Source of the DNA: Synechococcus sp. WH 8109
GTDB lineage: Bacteria; Cyanobacteriota; Cyanobacteriia; PCC-6307; Cyanobiaceae
Direction of reading: 5' to 3'
Length of the DNA: 64,000 nt
Assembly: GCF_000161795.2 (NCBI RefSeq)
Contig: NZ_CP006882.1
Coordinates: 1,116,001-1,180,000, forward strand
Both the position numbers and the translations under genes were made by a program. This document shows, piece by piece, positions 34,293 through 43,679 of the stretch. The notes under the pieces were generated by a model. It saw only the letters and a program-made list of their open reading frames with translations, was not told where the DNA came from and did no database searches. Within the stretch, counting starts at the first letter, position 1. Every line of letters starts with the position of its first letter.

Positions 34293-35753
34293 TCAGGGCA
34301 CCAGCGGGGCTTCCGGTCGTGACGCAAACACCTGCGCAGCCTGCTCATATTGGTGAGCCACCTGAAGCAGACGCGGTTCATCCAACACATTGCCGATCAA
34401 TTGCATCCCAATCGGCAGACCCGCCGCGCTGAATCCACAGGGAACACTGATGGCCGGGAGTCCAGCCAGATTTACCGGAATCGTCAGCAGGTCAGCCAAA
34501 TACATCGCCAGAGGGTCGTCGGCGTGGGCGCCAGCCTTGAAGGCCGTGGACGGCGCTGTTGGCGTAAGCAGCACATCCACACTCTGGAAGGCCGCATCAA
34601 AGTCCCGCCGGATAAGGGTGCGAACCTGCTGCGCCTTTTTGTAGTAGGCATCGACGTATCCGGCGGACAGGGCGTAGGTACCGATCAGGATTCGCCGTTG
34701 CACCTCAGCGCCAAATCCTTCAGCACGGCTTCGAGCCGTCATCGCGGCAAGGCTCTCGGTGTCTTCGGCACGGAAGCCATATTTGACACCGTCGTATCGC
34801 GCCAGGTTGGCCGACGCCTCCGATGGTGCGATCACGTAGTAAGTGGCGATGCCGTCGTTGAACCGGGGGCAGCTCACCTCCACCAGTTCAGCACCAAGAA
34901 CCTCCAGCTGGGCAGCAGAGGCCTGCACCGATGCCTTCACCTCAGGATCAAGGCCTTCGGCATCGAAGCATTCCTTGATCACTCCCACCTTTAGCCCCTT
35001 GATGGACTGGTTGAGGCCGGCGCTGAAATCGGGAACCGCTGCATCAAGGCAGGTGGAATCGCGGGGGTCGGACCCGGCGATCACCTGGAGCAGTTCGGCC
35101 ACATCAGCAACGCTGCCAGCGAAGGGTCCCACCTGATCCAGAGAGCTGGCGAAGGCCACCAGGCCCCAACGGCTGACGCGGCCGTAGGTGGGCTTAAGGC
35201 CGACCACACCACAGAACGAAGCCGGTTGGCGGATGGAGCCACCGGTGTCGGAACCAAGCGAAGCGACGCAACTGCCGGCGGCGACGGCCGCTGCACTGCC
35301 ACCGGAGCTTCCACCCGGCACATGGGCGGTGTTCCAGGGGTTCTGTGTGGCACCGAACGCGGACGTTTCGGTAGAGCCACCCATGGCGAACTCATCCAGA
35401 TTTGTCTTACCCACCAACACACCTCCGGCCCGCCAGAGCCGCTCGGTGACCGTGGATTCGTAAGGCGGCACGAACTGCTCGAGCATCCGGCTGGAACAGG
35501 TGGTGCGAACACCTTTGGTGCAGAGGTTGTCCTTAATCGCCAGTGGCAATCCCGCCAAGGGGCCAAGCGTCTCTCCGGCGGCCCGGGCTTCATCGATGCG
35601 GGACGCCTCAGCACGGGCCTGATCGGCCGTGACTTCAACAAAAGCGTTCAGCGAAGGCTCAGAACTATCGAGCCGCTTGAGGTGCTGATCAATGAGCTCG
35701 CGGGAGGAAACCTCGCCGCTCTGCAGTTGCTGACGCCACGCGCTGATCGTCAT
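34293..35753 (-). CDS. gatA: Glu-tRNA(Gln)/Asp-tRNA(Asn) amidotransferase subunit A
   Basis: 486 residues from [20 protein letters not shown]; an ATG 15 bases upstream is possible. Amidase-signature enzyme with [12 protein letters not shown] (catalytic Lys), [15 protein letters not shown] and [19 protein letters not shown] (the Ser-cisSer-Lys triad). Releases ammonia from glutamine for GatB to amidate misacylated Glu-tRNA(Gln). gatB and gatC are elsewhere, as is usual in cyanobacteria. Confidence 0.96.
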   Translation of the reverse strand: MTISAWRQQLQSGEVSSRELIDQHLKRLDSSEPSLNAFVEVTADQARAEASRIDEARAAGETLGPLAGLPLAIKDNLCTKGVRTTCSSRMLEQFVPPYESTVTERLWRAGGVLVGKTNLDEFAMGGSTETSAFGATQNPWNTAHVPGGSSGGSAAAVAAGSCVASLGSDTGGSIRQPASFCGVVGLKPTYGRVSRWGLVAFASSLDQVGPFAGSVADVAELLQVIAGSDPRDSTCLDAAVPDFSAGLNQSIKGLKVGVIKECFDAEGLDPEVKASVQASAAQLEVLGAELVEVSCPRFNDGIATYYVIAPSEASANLARYDGVKYGFRAEDTESLAAMTARSRAEGFGAEVQRRILIGTYALSAGYVDAYYKKAQQVRTLIRRDFDAAFQSVDVLLTPTAPSTAFKAGAHADDPLAMYLADLLTIPVNLAGLPAISVPCGFSAAGLPIGMQLIGNVLDEPRLLQVAHQYEQAAQVFASRPEAPLVP

Positions 35754-35796
35754 GTCCCTGCGATCCATTGCAGCAAGGACGCTATCAGCCGCAGGA

Positions 35797-36042
35797 TCAG
35801 CCCTCAGCTGAAATGGTGAGGGGCTCGGAACGCCGGGTCCGCAGTAGGGAATGGCTGATCGACTGGGGTTGCTCCGACTTGACGTCGTCCAGGAAGGAAC
35901 TGAGCTCGCTCTCCAGCCCCTTGCGGGTGATGAAGGGACCGAACCAGTAGGTCACATCAGGGCCTGAAGTCTGAACACGAGCCCACCAAGCGAGTCCAAA
36001 GCCATTGGCAAGGCTGCGCAGCGGCCGAATCAGGGGACTCAT
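35797..36042 (-). CDS. DUF1816 domain protein (81 aa)
   Basis: Start at the second ATG ([20 protein letters not shown]), which fits the family better than one 24 bases upstream. The core [20 protein letters not shown], then [19 protein letters not shown], is the DUF1816 signature, a small cyanobacterial domain also found attached to phycobilisome linkers. Its role is unknown. Confidence 0.85.
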   Translation of the reverse strand: MSPLIRPLRSLANGFGLAWWARVQTSGPDVTYWFGPFITRKGLESELSSFLDDVKSEQPQSISHSLLRTRRSEPLTISAEG

Positions 36043-36099
36043 GGGAGGAACAAGACCTCTGGGCATTGTGCCCCGAGATCTTGGAAAACCGCGCTGTTT

Positions 36100-37764
36100 T
36101 CAGGGAGATAGCTGGATGTTCTGATCGAACGGCAAGACAGCATCCGGCTGAGATGGATCCAGATCCAGGTCAATCAGCTGCTCCGGGGCCTTCTTCACAG
36201 GAGCTTCAGGATGTTCGGGCGGAGCAGTTTGTATAGCCACAACAGGTTGTTTAGACAAAACAGCCGTCTCAGACGCCTCAATTGCCTCAACAGGCGATTC
36301 AGCACCCACAAGTTTGGGCCTCCGAATCGGCGGCGACGGCGCCTGACCGTGAATGTCCTTCATCCAGTTGCGCCGTGCCACTTCATAGACGCAAAGGGCT
36401 GTGGCGACGGAAGCATTGAGGCTCGGTGTGATGCCCCGCAGCGGGATGCGAACCAACTGGTCGCAATGGCGCCGGGTCATCAGCGACAAGCCCTGGTCTT
36501 CGGATCCGGTGACCAGCACCATCGGCCCACTCAGGTCGACATCGGTGAGGGTCACATCTCCTTCAGCGGCAAGGCCCACCACCCTGTAGCCGGCGTCTTT
36601 GAGCTTTTCCAGGGACCGATTGAGATTGACCACGCGTGCCACTGGCAGGTGTTCCAGGGCTCCGGCGGCCACCTTGGCGGCGGAACCGGTCAAGCCAGCA
36701 CTACGGCGCTGAGGGATCACCACACCATGGGCTCCCATGGCCTCAGCGGAGCGAACAACCGCCCCAAGGTTATGCGGGTCGGTGACACCGTCTAGGGCCA
36801 CCAGCAAGGGAGGTTCCCCCAGATCCGAGCAGCCCTCGATGAGGCTGTCGAGATCAAGAGTTTCCGCCGCCGCCGTCTGCAGGGCGATGCCCTGGTGAAC
36901 AGACCCACCTGTGATCTGTCCCAACCGGGCCCAGGTCACCTCTTCCACGAGAACGCCCGAGGCCTTGGCATCGCGCAGGAGCTGGAGGAATTTGGAGGCA
37001 CTGCGCATCTCCGCAGTGCACCAGATGCGATGGATGGGGCGTCCGGCCTCCAACGCGGCCTGGGTGGCATGACGCCCCCAAATCAGATCGTCCGCTGGCG
37101 GGGTGGCCGCTGCAGCCTCCGGTGCTGCATCCGGCCGCTGAGGACGAGCCTCGTCGAAGCGGGATCTGGGGCGCTGGGAAGGTTGGCGCCGTTCATCCCC
37201 GGAGCGACGGCGGTCGCCGAACCGATCGTTGCGATCGCGAAAACGTCCAGGCCCTGAACGTTCGTTTTGAGAGCCCGAGCGGGGAGCGTTCTGATCTCGG
37301 TCGAAGGATCGGGAGCGGTTGCCGAACCGCTCTTTCGGACGATCATCAAAACGTTCTACTGATCGATCACCGGCGCGATCACCGAAACGATCCCCAGACC
37401 GCTCCTTGAACCGATCACCGGCGCGATCACCGAAACGATCCCCAGACCGCTCCTTGAACCGATCACCGGCGCGATCACCGAAACGATCCCCAGACCGCTC
37501 CTTGAACCGATAACCGGGTCGACCACCACCTCGCGACTGGTCCAACTCTCCATCCCGTGGAGCGCGTCGTTCGCGATAACCGCCGCCATCACGCCCGGGC
37601 TTGGAATAGGGGGAACGACCCCCGTCGGAACGGCGGTTGCCTGGCATGGGGCGAGCGTTGCCGGAACGGCCCCCTACTGGTGGTCGACCGCCCCCACCTC
37701 CTCCTGGCCCCGAACGGCCATCGCGGGATGGACCGCTGGAGCGGCGTTCAAAGCGAGGGCTCAT
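36100..37764 (-). CDS. rlmB: RlmB/TrmH-family rRNA 2'-O-methyltransferase with long repetitive N-terminus
   Basis: 554 residues starting at MSPRFERRSSG. Residues 1-~240 are an Arg/Gly/Asp-rich low-complexity region containing a tandem 16-residue repeat (GDRFGDRAGDRFKERS type). The SpoU substrate-binding domain begins at DDLIWGRHATQAALEAGRP. The SAM knot carries NLGAVVRSAEAMGAHGVVIP, VLVTGSEDQGLSLM and IPLRGITPSLNASVATALCV. It would methylate G2251-type 23S rRNA or a related target. A ~90-residue Pro-rich C-terminal extension follows. The charged N-terminus probably binds RNA. Confidence 0.9.
   Translation of the reverse strand: MSPRFERRSSGPSRDGRSGPGGGGGGRPPVGGRSGNARPMPGNRRSDGGRSPYSKPGRDGGGYRERRAPRDGELDQSRGGGRPGYRFKERSGDRFGDRAGDRFKERSGDRFGDRAGDRFKERSGDRFGDRAGDRSVERFDDRPKERFGNRSRSFDRDQNAPRSGSQNERSGPGRFRDRNDRFGDRRRSGDERRQPSQRPRSRFDEARPQRPDAAPEAAAATPPADDLIWGRHATQAALEAGRPIHRIWCTAEMRSASKFLQLLRDAKASGVLVEEVTWARLGQITGGSVHQGIALQTAAAETLDLDSLIEGCSDLGEPPLLVALDGVTDPHNLGAVVRSAEAMGAHGVVIPQRRSAGLTGSAAKVAAGALEHLPVARVVNLNRSLEKLKDAGYRVVGLAAEGDVTLTDVDLSGPMVLVTGSEDQGLSLMTRRHCDQLVRIPLRGITPSLNASVATALCVYEVARRNWMKDIHGQAPSPPIRRPKLVGAESPVEAIEASETAVLSKQPVVAIQTAPPEHPEAPVKKAPEQLIDLDLDPSQPDAVLPFDQNIQLSP
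37365..37508. repeat. Three identical 48-bp tandem repeats inside rlmB
   Basis: Units begin with gatcaccggcgcgatcaccg at 37365, 37413 and 37461 and are identical over 48 bp. Each encodes 16 residues rich in Arg, Asp, Gly and Phe, so the copy number can change without frameshift. Confidence 0.95.
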
Positions 37765-37780
37765 GGTGTGCGAGGCAACG

Positions 37781-38191
37781 TTATGGGTGGGATCCGGCTT
37801 GCTCCAAGTGATCGAAGAGCTCCGCAAGCCGGGCTGGATTGTTCAGAAACAGCCAGCCCACCATTGTCTCAAACCCTGTGGCCCTTCCATAAACCGCAGC
37901 GTCTGCACGCCGTGGCCCACGCCCGGCACTGTTGCGACCCCGGCGCACCAGATCGAGTTCTTCTGAACAGAGGAGCTCGCGTTCTTCAAGCCAGCTCAGC
38001 AAGCGGGACTGGGCGTCAGCACGAACATCAGCCACGACAGCACGATGCAGGTCGCCAGAACGTCCTGGCCTCGATCCATGGCGGAGCCGTTGATGCAACT
38101 CCCACACGGCATCGCCAATCCAAGCGAGTTGCAATGGTCCCAGCTGTTCGTTGATGTCGCTGGGAGACTGGCTTCTGATCCAATCGCTCAA
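37781..38191 (-). CDS. mrnC: Mini-ribonuclease III
   Basis: 136 residues, a stand-alone RNase III catalytic domain without the dsRNA-binding domain. LAWIGDAVWELHQRLRHG contains the conserved Gly-Asp-Ala of the active site, and GRNSAGRGPRRADAAVYGRA and ATGFETMVGWLFL the second metal-binding Glu. It trims 23S rRNA precursor ends. Placed just before rlmB, another 23S rRNA enzyme. Confidence 0.93.
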   Translation of the reverse strand: MSDWIRSQSPSDINEQLGPLQLAWIGDAVWELHQRLRHGSRPGRSGDLHRAVVADVRADAQSRLLSWLEERELLCSEELDLVRRGRNSAGRGPRRADAAVYGRATGFETMVGWLFLNNPARLAELFDHLEQAGSHP

Positions 38192-38583
38192 GCGGCCAAC
38201 TGGTTTAGGGCTGTGGGCAGATCCTCCGCCAGATGAAGGAACTCCTCAAGACGCACCAACTTGATCGTCTGCGTCACCCTCGTGTTCCCCACCAGCACAA
38301 ACGACCGCTTGGCATCCGTGCATTGCTTTGCCAGCTGAACCAATGCCCCAAGGCCGGATGAATCGAGGAAATCGATCTTGCTGAGATCGAGAACAGACGG
38401 AAGCTTGTTGGCCTTCAAAACATCACCCACATACTCCATGAACTGCTTCTCGGAGTACGCATCCAGCTGACCGGTGAAATGAAACACCAAACAGCCGTCT
38501 TTCTGTTCAAATCCGCCCCGGAGAGAGACGGTCAGTCGCTGCAGTTCGCTGATGGGATCAAGCCCCCCAGGCATCATCGGCAC
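38188..38583 (-). CDS. STAS-domain anti-sigma factor antagonist
   Basis: 131 residues. After a short leader a single STAS domain: VFHFTGQLDAYSEKQFMEYV, VLDLSKIDFLDSSGLGALVQ and VLVGNTRVTQTIKLVRLEEF. The Ser pair in FLDSSGLG is the phosphorylation position of SpoIIAA/RsbV. It would bind an RsbW-type kinase when dephosphorylated; a kinase of that type is encoded at 4836-5273. Overlaps mrnC by four bases. Confidence 0.88.
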   Translation of the reverse strand: MPMMPGGLDPISELQRLTVSLRGGFEQKDGCLVFHFTGQLDAYSEKQFMEYVGDVLKANKLPSVLDLSKIDFLDSSGLGALVQLAKQCTDAKRSFVLVGNTRVTQTIKLVRLEEFLHLAEDLPTALNQLAA

Positions 38584-38619
38584 GAAGTGTAGTGATGCTG
38601 AGCGTTGGCTACCACCTCA

Positions 38620-39759
38620 TCAATGGCGATCGGCCATCAGCGTCACAAAGCGGGCGAAATGATGGTCGGCGTCGTGGGGGCCCGGACTCGCTTCCGGGTG
38701 GTACTGCACTCCGAACACCGGCTTCTGACGGTGGGCGATCGCTGCCACGGTGCGGTCGTTCAGATTGAAATGGGTGACGTCAATGACGTCTGAATCCAGA
38801 GAATCAGCGGAGAGGGCAAAGCCATGGTTCTGACTGGTGATTTCAACCCGGCCAGTGGTGCCACAGGGATGGTTCAAGCCGCGGTGGCCATAGGACAGCT
38901 TGAACGTCTCTCCGCCCAGGGCCAGACCAAGGATCTGATGACCCAGACAGATGCCGAACAGGGGTAGATCGGATTCCTCCAGCAACAGCTTGGCCAGGGC
39001 AATCCCATGGGTCACCGCTGCCGGGTCGCCAGGGCCGTTGGACAGAAAGACGCCATCCGGGCGATGGGAACGAACCGTATCCAGATCCGTGTCTGCCGGC
39101 AGAACCGTGACGTCACAGCCATGGGCGACCAATCGATCGAGGATGGCGCGCTTGATGCCGAAATCGATGGCGACAACACGGAAGGGCGCGTCCCTGCGGC
39201 GCTGCAAACGTTGATCGAAGCCAACACTGCAGGCCTGATTCCACTGGTAGGGCTCACGGGTAGTGACGCGGTCCGCCAGGTTCAGCCCCTGCATCGACGG
39301 GGCCTGCTTCAGGAGCTCCAGCAACTGCGCCGGGGTCTGACCGTCACTGCTGATCACGCCATTCATGGCCCCCACCTCACGCAGGTGACGCACCAGGGCA
39401 CGGGTGTCCACACCGCTGATGCCCACCAGCTGGTGGGTTTGCATCCAGCTCTCAAGAGACTGCTCACAGCGCCAGTTGCTGGGAACTGGGGCCAGCTGGC
39501 GGGCAATCACGCCACGGGCGTGGGGGCGATCAGCTTCTTGATCGTCAGCATTCACCCCGGTGTTGCCGAGTTCGGGATAGGTGAAGCTCACCAGCTGCCC
39601 GGCATAGGAGGGGTCTGTCAACACCTCCTGATAACCGGTCATGCCTGTGTTGAAGACCACCTCACCGATGGTGGTGCCGCGATGGCCGAAGCCGACACCG
39701 GTGAGAACCGTGCCATCGGCAAGGACGAGATAAGCCTTGTCTGATGGGGAATCGGGCAT
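38620..39759 (-). CDS. carA: Carbamoyl-phosphate synthase small subunit
   Basis: 379 residues from [20 protein letters not shown] (an ATG 21 bases upstream is also in frame). N-terminal CPSase domain with [20 protein letters not shown], and a class-I glutaminase with [15 protein letters not shown] (nucleophile Cys) and [17 protein letters not shown] (His/Glu). Supplies ammonia to CarB for arginine and pyrimidine synthesis. Directly follows trpD. Confidence 0.96.
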   Translation of the reverse strand: MPDSPSDKAYLVLADGTVLTGVGFGHRGTTIGEVVFNTGMTGYQEVLTDPSYAGQLVSFTYPELGNTGVNADDQEADRPHARGVIARQLAPVPSNWRCEQSLESWMQTHQLVGISGVDTRALVRHLREVGAMNGVISSDGQTPAQLLELLKQAPSMQGLNLADRVTTREPYQWNQACSVGFDQRLQRRRDAPFRVVAIDFGIKRAILDRLVAHGCDVTVLPADTDLDTVRSHRPDGVFLSNGPGDPAAVTHGIALAKLLLEESDLPLFGICLGHQILGLALGGETFKLSYGHRGLNHPCGTTGRVEITSQNHGFALSADSLDSDVIDVTHFNLNDRTVAAIAHRQKPVFGVQYHPEASPGPHDADHHFARFVTLMADRH

Positions 39760-39787
39760 CGAAGGGCCGCCGCAGGTCATCAGTCAC

Positions 39788-40834
39788 TCATTCTCCATCT
39801 CCGTCGGACAGAGCATCCCGCAGAGCCACAAGCTTGTCCCAGGCCCTTCCCTCGATCAGAACAGCCAGAGCCTGAGCGACAGCAGCCGACAGATCACTTT
39901 GAAGACCGGCAGCCCATAGCACCAGCGCTGTGTTGAAGGCCACAACCTCCGTCTGCGCCAGCGATCCCTGTCCCTGCAGAACGTTCTGAAGGATCTGCTG
40001 GTTCACCGCGCAGTCACCACCGCGCAGCAGATCGAGACCAGCACGGGTCAGGCCCAGATCTTCAGGGGAGACCTCCTTTGTGGTGATGCTCCCGGATTCG
40101 ATCAAACGCAAGGCATTGGGACCCGCCAAGGACGCCTCATCGAGGCTTCCAGCTCCATGAACCACAACGGCACGGCTCAAGCCCAAGTGCTGCAGAGCGC
40201 CCGCCATGGGGTCGAGAAGTTCCGAACGCGCTACGCCAAGAACCTGCGCCTGGGGCTGCAGCGGATTGACCAGGGGCCCCAAAAGGTTGAACACCGTGCG
40301 GACCCCCAGGGTGCGTCGCAGCGGCGCCAGATTCACAAGAGATGGATGCCAGGCGGGAGCAAACAGGAAGGTGACGCCGGTTCCCGGCAACGCCTCCACA
40401 ACCTTCTTCAACGGTGCCTTGAGGTTGAGACCGAGCCCCTCGAGCACATCAGCTGAACCCACTTTGCCGCTGGCGCTGCGGTTGCCGTGCTTAGCCACAT
40501 TGACCCCGCAAGCCGCCGCGGTGAAGGCGACCGCCGTGGAGATGTTGAAGGTGTCGGCACCGTCACCACCGGTGCCACAGGTGTCGACCATGGCCAGATC
40601 GGGTCGGTCGCAGGGAAGGGGGCAGGCCTCGCGCAGGACAGCCGCCATGGCCGCAAGCTCATCTGCCACCATCCCTTTGGCCCTCAGTCCAGCCAGGAAC
40701 GCCCCGGTCTGCACCGGCTCGAGCTCTTCAGCCAGCCAGGCACGCATCAGGGCAGTGGCTTCATCGGAGCTGAGGTTGTTGCCCTGCAGCAGATGGTCCA
40801 AGCAACCGGACCAGGAACGCGGGTCTGAAGACAT
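39788..40834 (-). CDS. trpD: Anthranilate phosphoribosyltransferase
   Basis: 348 residues. PRPP-binding [18 protein letters not shown] and [20 protein letters not shown], then [20 protein letters not shown] and [12 protein letters not shown] are TrpD signatures. Second step of tryptophan synthesis. Not in a trp operon; it heads the minus-strand run with carA. A terminator-like hairpin sits 19 bases before its ATG. Confidence 0.97.
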   Translation of the reverse strand: MSSDPRSWSGCLDHLLQGNNLSSDEATALMRAWLAEELEPVQTGAFLAGLRAKGMVADELAAMAAVLREACPLPCDRPDLAMVDTCGTGGDGADTFNISTAVAFTAAACGVNVAKHGNRSASGKVGSADVLEGLGLNLKAPLKKVVEALPGTGVTFLFAPAWHPSLVNLAPLRRTLGVRTVFNLLGPLVNPLQPQAQVLGVARSELLDPMAGALQHLGLSRAVVVHGAGSLDEASLAGPNALRLIESGSITTKEVSPEDLGLTRAGLDLLRGGDCAVNQQILQNVLQGQGSLAQTEVVAFNTALVLWAAGLQSDLSAAVAQALAVLIEGRAWDKLVALRDALSDGDGE

Positions 40835-40852
40835 GGAGGGAGAGCTGGCAGT

Positions 40853-40881
40853 AAAAAACCCGGGGTGCGAGGCACGCCGGG
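40853..40881 (-). terminator. Terminator hairpin in the trpD leader, possible attenuator
   Basis: Read on the minus strand: CCCGGCGTGC, loop CTC, GCACCCCGGG (nine pairs and one mismatch) followed by six T. The T run ends 18 bases before the trpD start. No minus-strand gene lies upstream, since the next gene is the divergent exporter, so the hairpin should act on the trpD transcript itself. Confidence 0.6.
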
Positions 40882-40985
40882 CCGGCTGATGGGGACAGAC
40901 CCACTATCCCCCAGATCAACGGAGAACGACCAGCCATTGAAGCCTGATGCCTAGTTTGGCCTGACAACGGGACCCACAAGCTCGC

Positions 40986-42749
40986 ATGGCCGCCCTTCGT
41001 CTCGATCTGATCGGCCGCTATCTGCGTCCCCATCGCCGCACGGTGATGCTTGGAGCCATCGCCTTGGTGGTGGTCAACGTTCTACGGGTCACGATCCCGA
41101 TGGAAGTGCGCAGCGTTGTGGACGAGCTGCAGGAGGGATTCAGTTACGCCGGAGTCCTGCGCCAGGCGGGGTGGGTTGTGCTGCTCGCCAGCGCCATGGG
41201 CGTGATCCGACTGGCCTCGCGTCAACTCATCTTCGGCGTGGGGCGCCAGGTGGAAGTGGATCTGCGTCAGCGCCTGTTCGAGCACATGCTCCGCCAGGAA
41301 CCCGATTGGATTCAGAGCAAGGGCAGCGGTGAAGTGATCAGTCGCGCCACCAGCGATGTGGAAAACATCCGGCGCCTGCTCGGATTCGCGATTCTCAGCC
41401 TGACCAACACGCTGCTGGCCTATGCGCTGACGCTGCCCGCGATGTTGGCCATCGATCCGTGGCTGACCCTGGCCGCCGTCGGGCTCTACCCCGTGATGCT
41501 CAGCACAGTGCGCCTGTTCGGTGGGCGCATGATGCGTCAGAAGCGCGCGCAGCAGGAAGAACTCTCCGCCCTCAGCAACCTGATTCAGGAGGACCTCTCG
41601 GGGATCGGCGCCATCAAGATCTACGGCCAGGAGGGAGCAGAACAGCAGGCCTTCGCCACACGGAACCGCCGCTACCGCGACAGTGCCATTCAGCTGGCAA
41701 GAACACAAAGCACCCTGTTCCCGCTGCTTCAGGGAATTTCCTCCCTCTCTGTTCTTTTGCTGCTGGCCATCGGCAGCGGCCAGCTCGAAGCCGGTCGTCT
41801 GAGCATTGGAGGACTGGTCGCCCTGATCCTTTATGTGGAGCAGCTCGTCTTCCCAACGGCACTGCTGGGATTCACGCTCAACACCTTCCAGACCGGCCAG
41901 GTGAGCCTCGAGAGGGTGGAGGAATTACTGAAACGGGAACCAAAGATCAAAGACCCTGATCCCTCTGATGTTCAGCCGCAGCCAACGGCAGAACACCGGG
42001 GACGTTTTGAAGCCCGCGGCCTGACGGTCCAGTACCAGGGTGCTGAGAAGAACACCCTCAATGGCCTGAGCTTCTGCATCGAGCCAGGGGAGTTGGTGGC
42101 TGTTGTGGGGGCCGTGGGCTGCGGCAAGACCACCCTGGCTCGGGCGTTCGGTCGGATGGTTCCACTGGAACCGGGACAGCTGTTCCTGGATGGCGTGGAT
42201 GTCACCCAAATGCCCCTGAGGAGGTTGCGCCGTGACGTGGCGATCGTTCCCCAGGAGGGCTTCCTGTTCACCAGCACCCTGGCGGACAACCTGCGCTACG
42301 GCGATCCTGACGCCAGTGATCAGCTGGTTGAACTGGCGGCAGAGCAAGCCCGCCTGGCTGATGACGTGAAGGGCTTCCCCGATGGTTTCGGAACCATCGT
42401 TGGCGAACGCGGCATCACTTTGAGTGGTGGACAGCGTCAACGCACAGCCTTGGGCCGGGCTCTACTGATGTCGGCGCCGGTGTTGGTCCTCGACGACGCC
42501 TTGGCGAGCGTTGACAACAACACGGCTGCGGCGATTTTGGATTCGATCCGAGCTCAGGATGACCGGAGCATCGTGATGATCAGCCATCAACTTTCAGCCG
42601 CAGCGGCCTGTGATCGCATCCTGGTGATGGAGAACGGACGCATCGTTCAACAGGGACACCACAACGTCTTGATTCAGCAGCCGGGTGTGTACAAACGGCT
42701 TTGGGAGCGTCAGCAGGCGTCGCAACAACTGGATGCGTTGGCTTCCTGA
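40986..42749 (+). CDS. ABC exporter, fused permease and ATPase (MdlA-like)
   Basis: 587 residues. Six-helix ABC membrane domain (to ~residue 320), then the ATPase domain: Walker A VGAVGCGKTTLARAF, Q-loop, signature LSGGQRQR and Walker B VLVLDDALASVD. The residue after the Walker B Asp is Asp instead of the catalytic Glu, as in MdlA-type half-transporters, which usually pair with a canonical partner (MdlB). No partner gene is adjacent. Probably exports lipids, peptides or drugs; substrate unknown. Confidence 0.9.
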   Translation: MAALRLDLIGRYLRPHRRTVMLGAIALVVVNVLRVTIPMEVRSVVDELQEGFSYAGVLRQAGWVVLLASAMGVIRLASRQLIFGVGRQVEVDLRQRLFEHMLRQEPDWIQSKGSGEVISRATSDVENIRRLLGFAILSLTNTLLAYALTLPAMLAIDPWLTLAAVGLYPVMLSTVRLFGGRMMRQKRAQQEELSALSNLIQEDLSGIGAIKIYGQEGAEQQAFATRNRRYRDSAIQLARTQSTLFPLLQGISSLSVLLLLAIGSGQLEAGRLSIGGLVALILYVEQLVFPTALLGFTLNTFQTGQVSLERVEELLKREPKIKDPDPSDVQPQPTAEHRGRFEARGLTVQYQGAEKNTLNGLSFCIEPGELVAVVGAVGCGKTTLARAFGRMVPLEPGQLFLDGVDVTQMPLRRLRRDVAIVPQEGFLFTSTLADNLRYGDPDASDQLVELAAEQARLADDVKGFPDGFGTIVGERGITLSGGQRQRTALGRALLMSAPVLVLDDALASVDNNTAAAILDSIRAQDDRSIVMISHQLSAAAACDRILVMENGRIVQQGHHNVLIQQPGVYKRLWERQQASQQLDALAS

Positions 42750-42816
42750 AGAATCTCCGGGCGATTTCTGACAACACCAACGTTCTTGGCTTAGCTATGA
42801 GGGCAACTTTCTGCCT

Positions 42817-43080
42817 ATGACCAGCGGATCCCCTTTCGCGGTGCGCTGCACGCTCACCTTTGGCGATATCTACGGACAGGTGCTGGCCTGGATGGCCGTC
42901 ATTTTTGTGAGCCTGGCTGCGGGGCTGGCCCTGATGGGCTCGTCGCGACCAGTGTTTGCGCTGGTGGGAGTGGGGCTGATTTTGGTGCTCAGCCTTCCGT
43001 TTCTGCTCTTCGCATTTGTGACAACGCTGCTGAATCACATCCAGCTCAACCCAGTTGAGGGGGAAGCCAACGCGTCCTGA
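42817..43080 (+). CDS. Small two-span membrane protein (87 aa)
   Basis: ATG at 42817. VRCTLTFGDIYGQVLAWMAV leads into spans AVIFVSLAAGLALM and FALVGVGLILVLSLPFLLFA, then a polar C-terminus. Conserved-looking picocyanobacterial hypothetical without a known domain. Confidence 0.65.
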   Translation: MTSGSPFAVRCTLTFGDIYGQVLAWMAVIFVSLAAGLALMGSSRPVFALVGVGLILVLSLPFLLFAFVTTLLNHIQLNPVEGEANAS

Positions 43081-43097
43081 GCATTCACTGCAATAAG

Positions 43098-43168
43098 AAA
43101 GGAGGGTCTATCAACACGTCCGTAAAGGCTATCCCCAGATAGTTCCGCAGGACGAGACCACTCCCTTT
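43098..43168. ncRNA. Candidate structured RNA (long hairpin)
   Basis: AAAGGAGGGTCT (43098-43109) pairs with AGACCACTCCCTTT (43155-43168) with small bulges. CGTCC (43117-43121) pairs with GGACG (43150-43154), and CTATC/GATAG closes a CCCA loop at 43129-43142. The coaxial, nearly 70-nt fold is unlikely by chance. Strand and identity are unknown; I could not match it to 6S RNA, tmRNA, RNase P or SRP RNA. Confidence 0.45.
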
Positions 43169-43309
43169 GTCGACCGTTAGCAGGAGCTAGTTCCATCCTG
43201 CCCCGCGATTGAGGGCAGACATTCCTGGCGCGGGCGCGGTTTCTGGTTCAACATGATGAACAAACTGTTTTTGTTTCTCAGAAGCAACTTTCATAATCAA
43301 CAAGCCATT

Positions 43310-43331
43310 AATCAATTGCAAGCAATTGATT
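43310..43331. repeat. 22-bp perfect inverted repeat
   Basis: AATCAATTGC and GCAATTGATT are exact reverse complements separated by AA. AT-rich, with no T run, so it looks more like a dimeric transcription-factor operator than a terminator. It lies 349 bases before the msrA start. Confidence 0.6.
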
Positions 43332-43679
43332 GATCCATCCAATTCGTCTTGTTTTCTGGCCATGGCCCAGCCATCAGCAAAATCTCATCCACCCCTGATG
43401 ACATTCTCAATGGTGTCAACAGTCAAATGCGCCTGACACGCAGACTCGCTTCGAGACGGCTCAGCAACAGCGCCATTCAGGCTGAAAACCGCTGACAAAA
43501 TCACACCCTTTCTGCAGAACATTGTTCAAACAAGAACCACTCTTCAAGACAACCTTTGATTAGTTCCTTTGTATCCCTCACTTGGGGAACAATCACTGAG
43601 AGTTCACTGATTGCCCTCTACGCGGCAGCATCACGGTGTTGAATCCGCTGCCTAAGCTCTGCGGACCGACGCAACCAAC

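Larger units (their letters stand above)
43081..43679. other. 600-bp intergenic region with structured elements
   Basis: No ORF of convincing length. It contains the long hairpin at 43098-43168, smaller stem-loops just after it (GCAGGA/TCCTGC near 43180-43200; TGCCC/GGGCA near 43198-43217), and the inverted repeat at 43310. The right part is AT-richer. Likely holds one or more small RNA genes and the msrA promoter. Confidence 0.6.

Noticed and set aside
33326-34432. 368-codon open frame antisense to dnaE
   Set aside because: Shadow of dnaE PHP-domain coding sequence.
37365-37508. CRISPR array
   Set aside because: The 48-bp units are contiguous without spacers and encode an in-frame protein repeat. 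No other direct-repeat array was seen in the window.
40761-41033. Leader peptide for trpD attenuation
   Set aside because: The open frame upstream has a single Trp codon and continues past the hairpin into trpD; it does not look like a regulatory peptide.
43242-43322. 26-residue ORF (MMNKLFLFLRSN...) in the msrA intergenic region
   Set aside because: No ribosome binding site, and it runs into the inverted repeat; probably chance.
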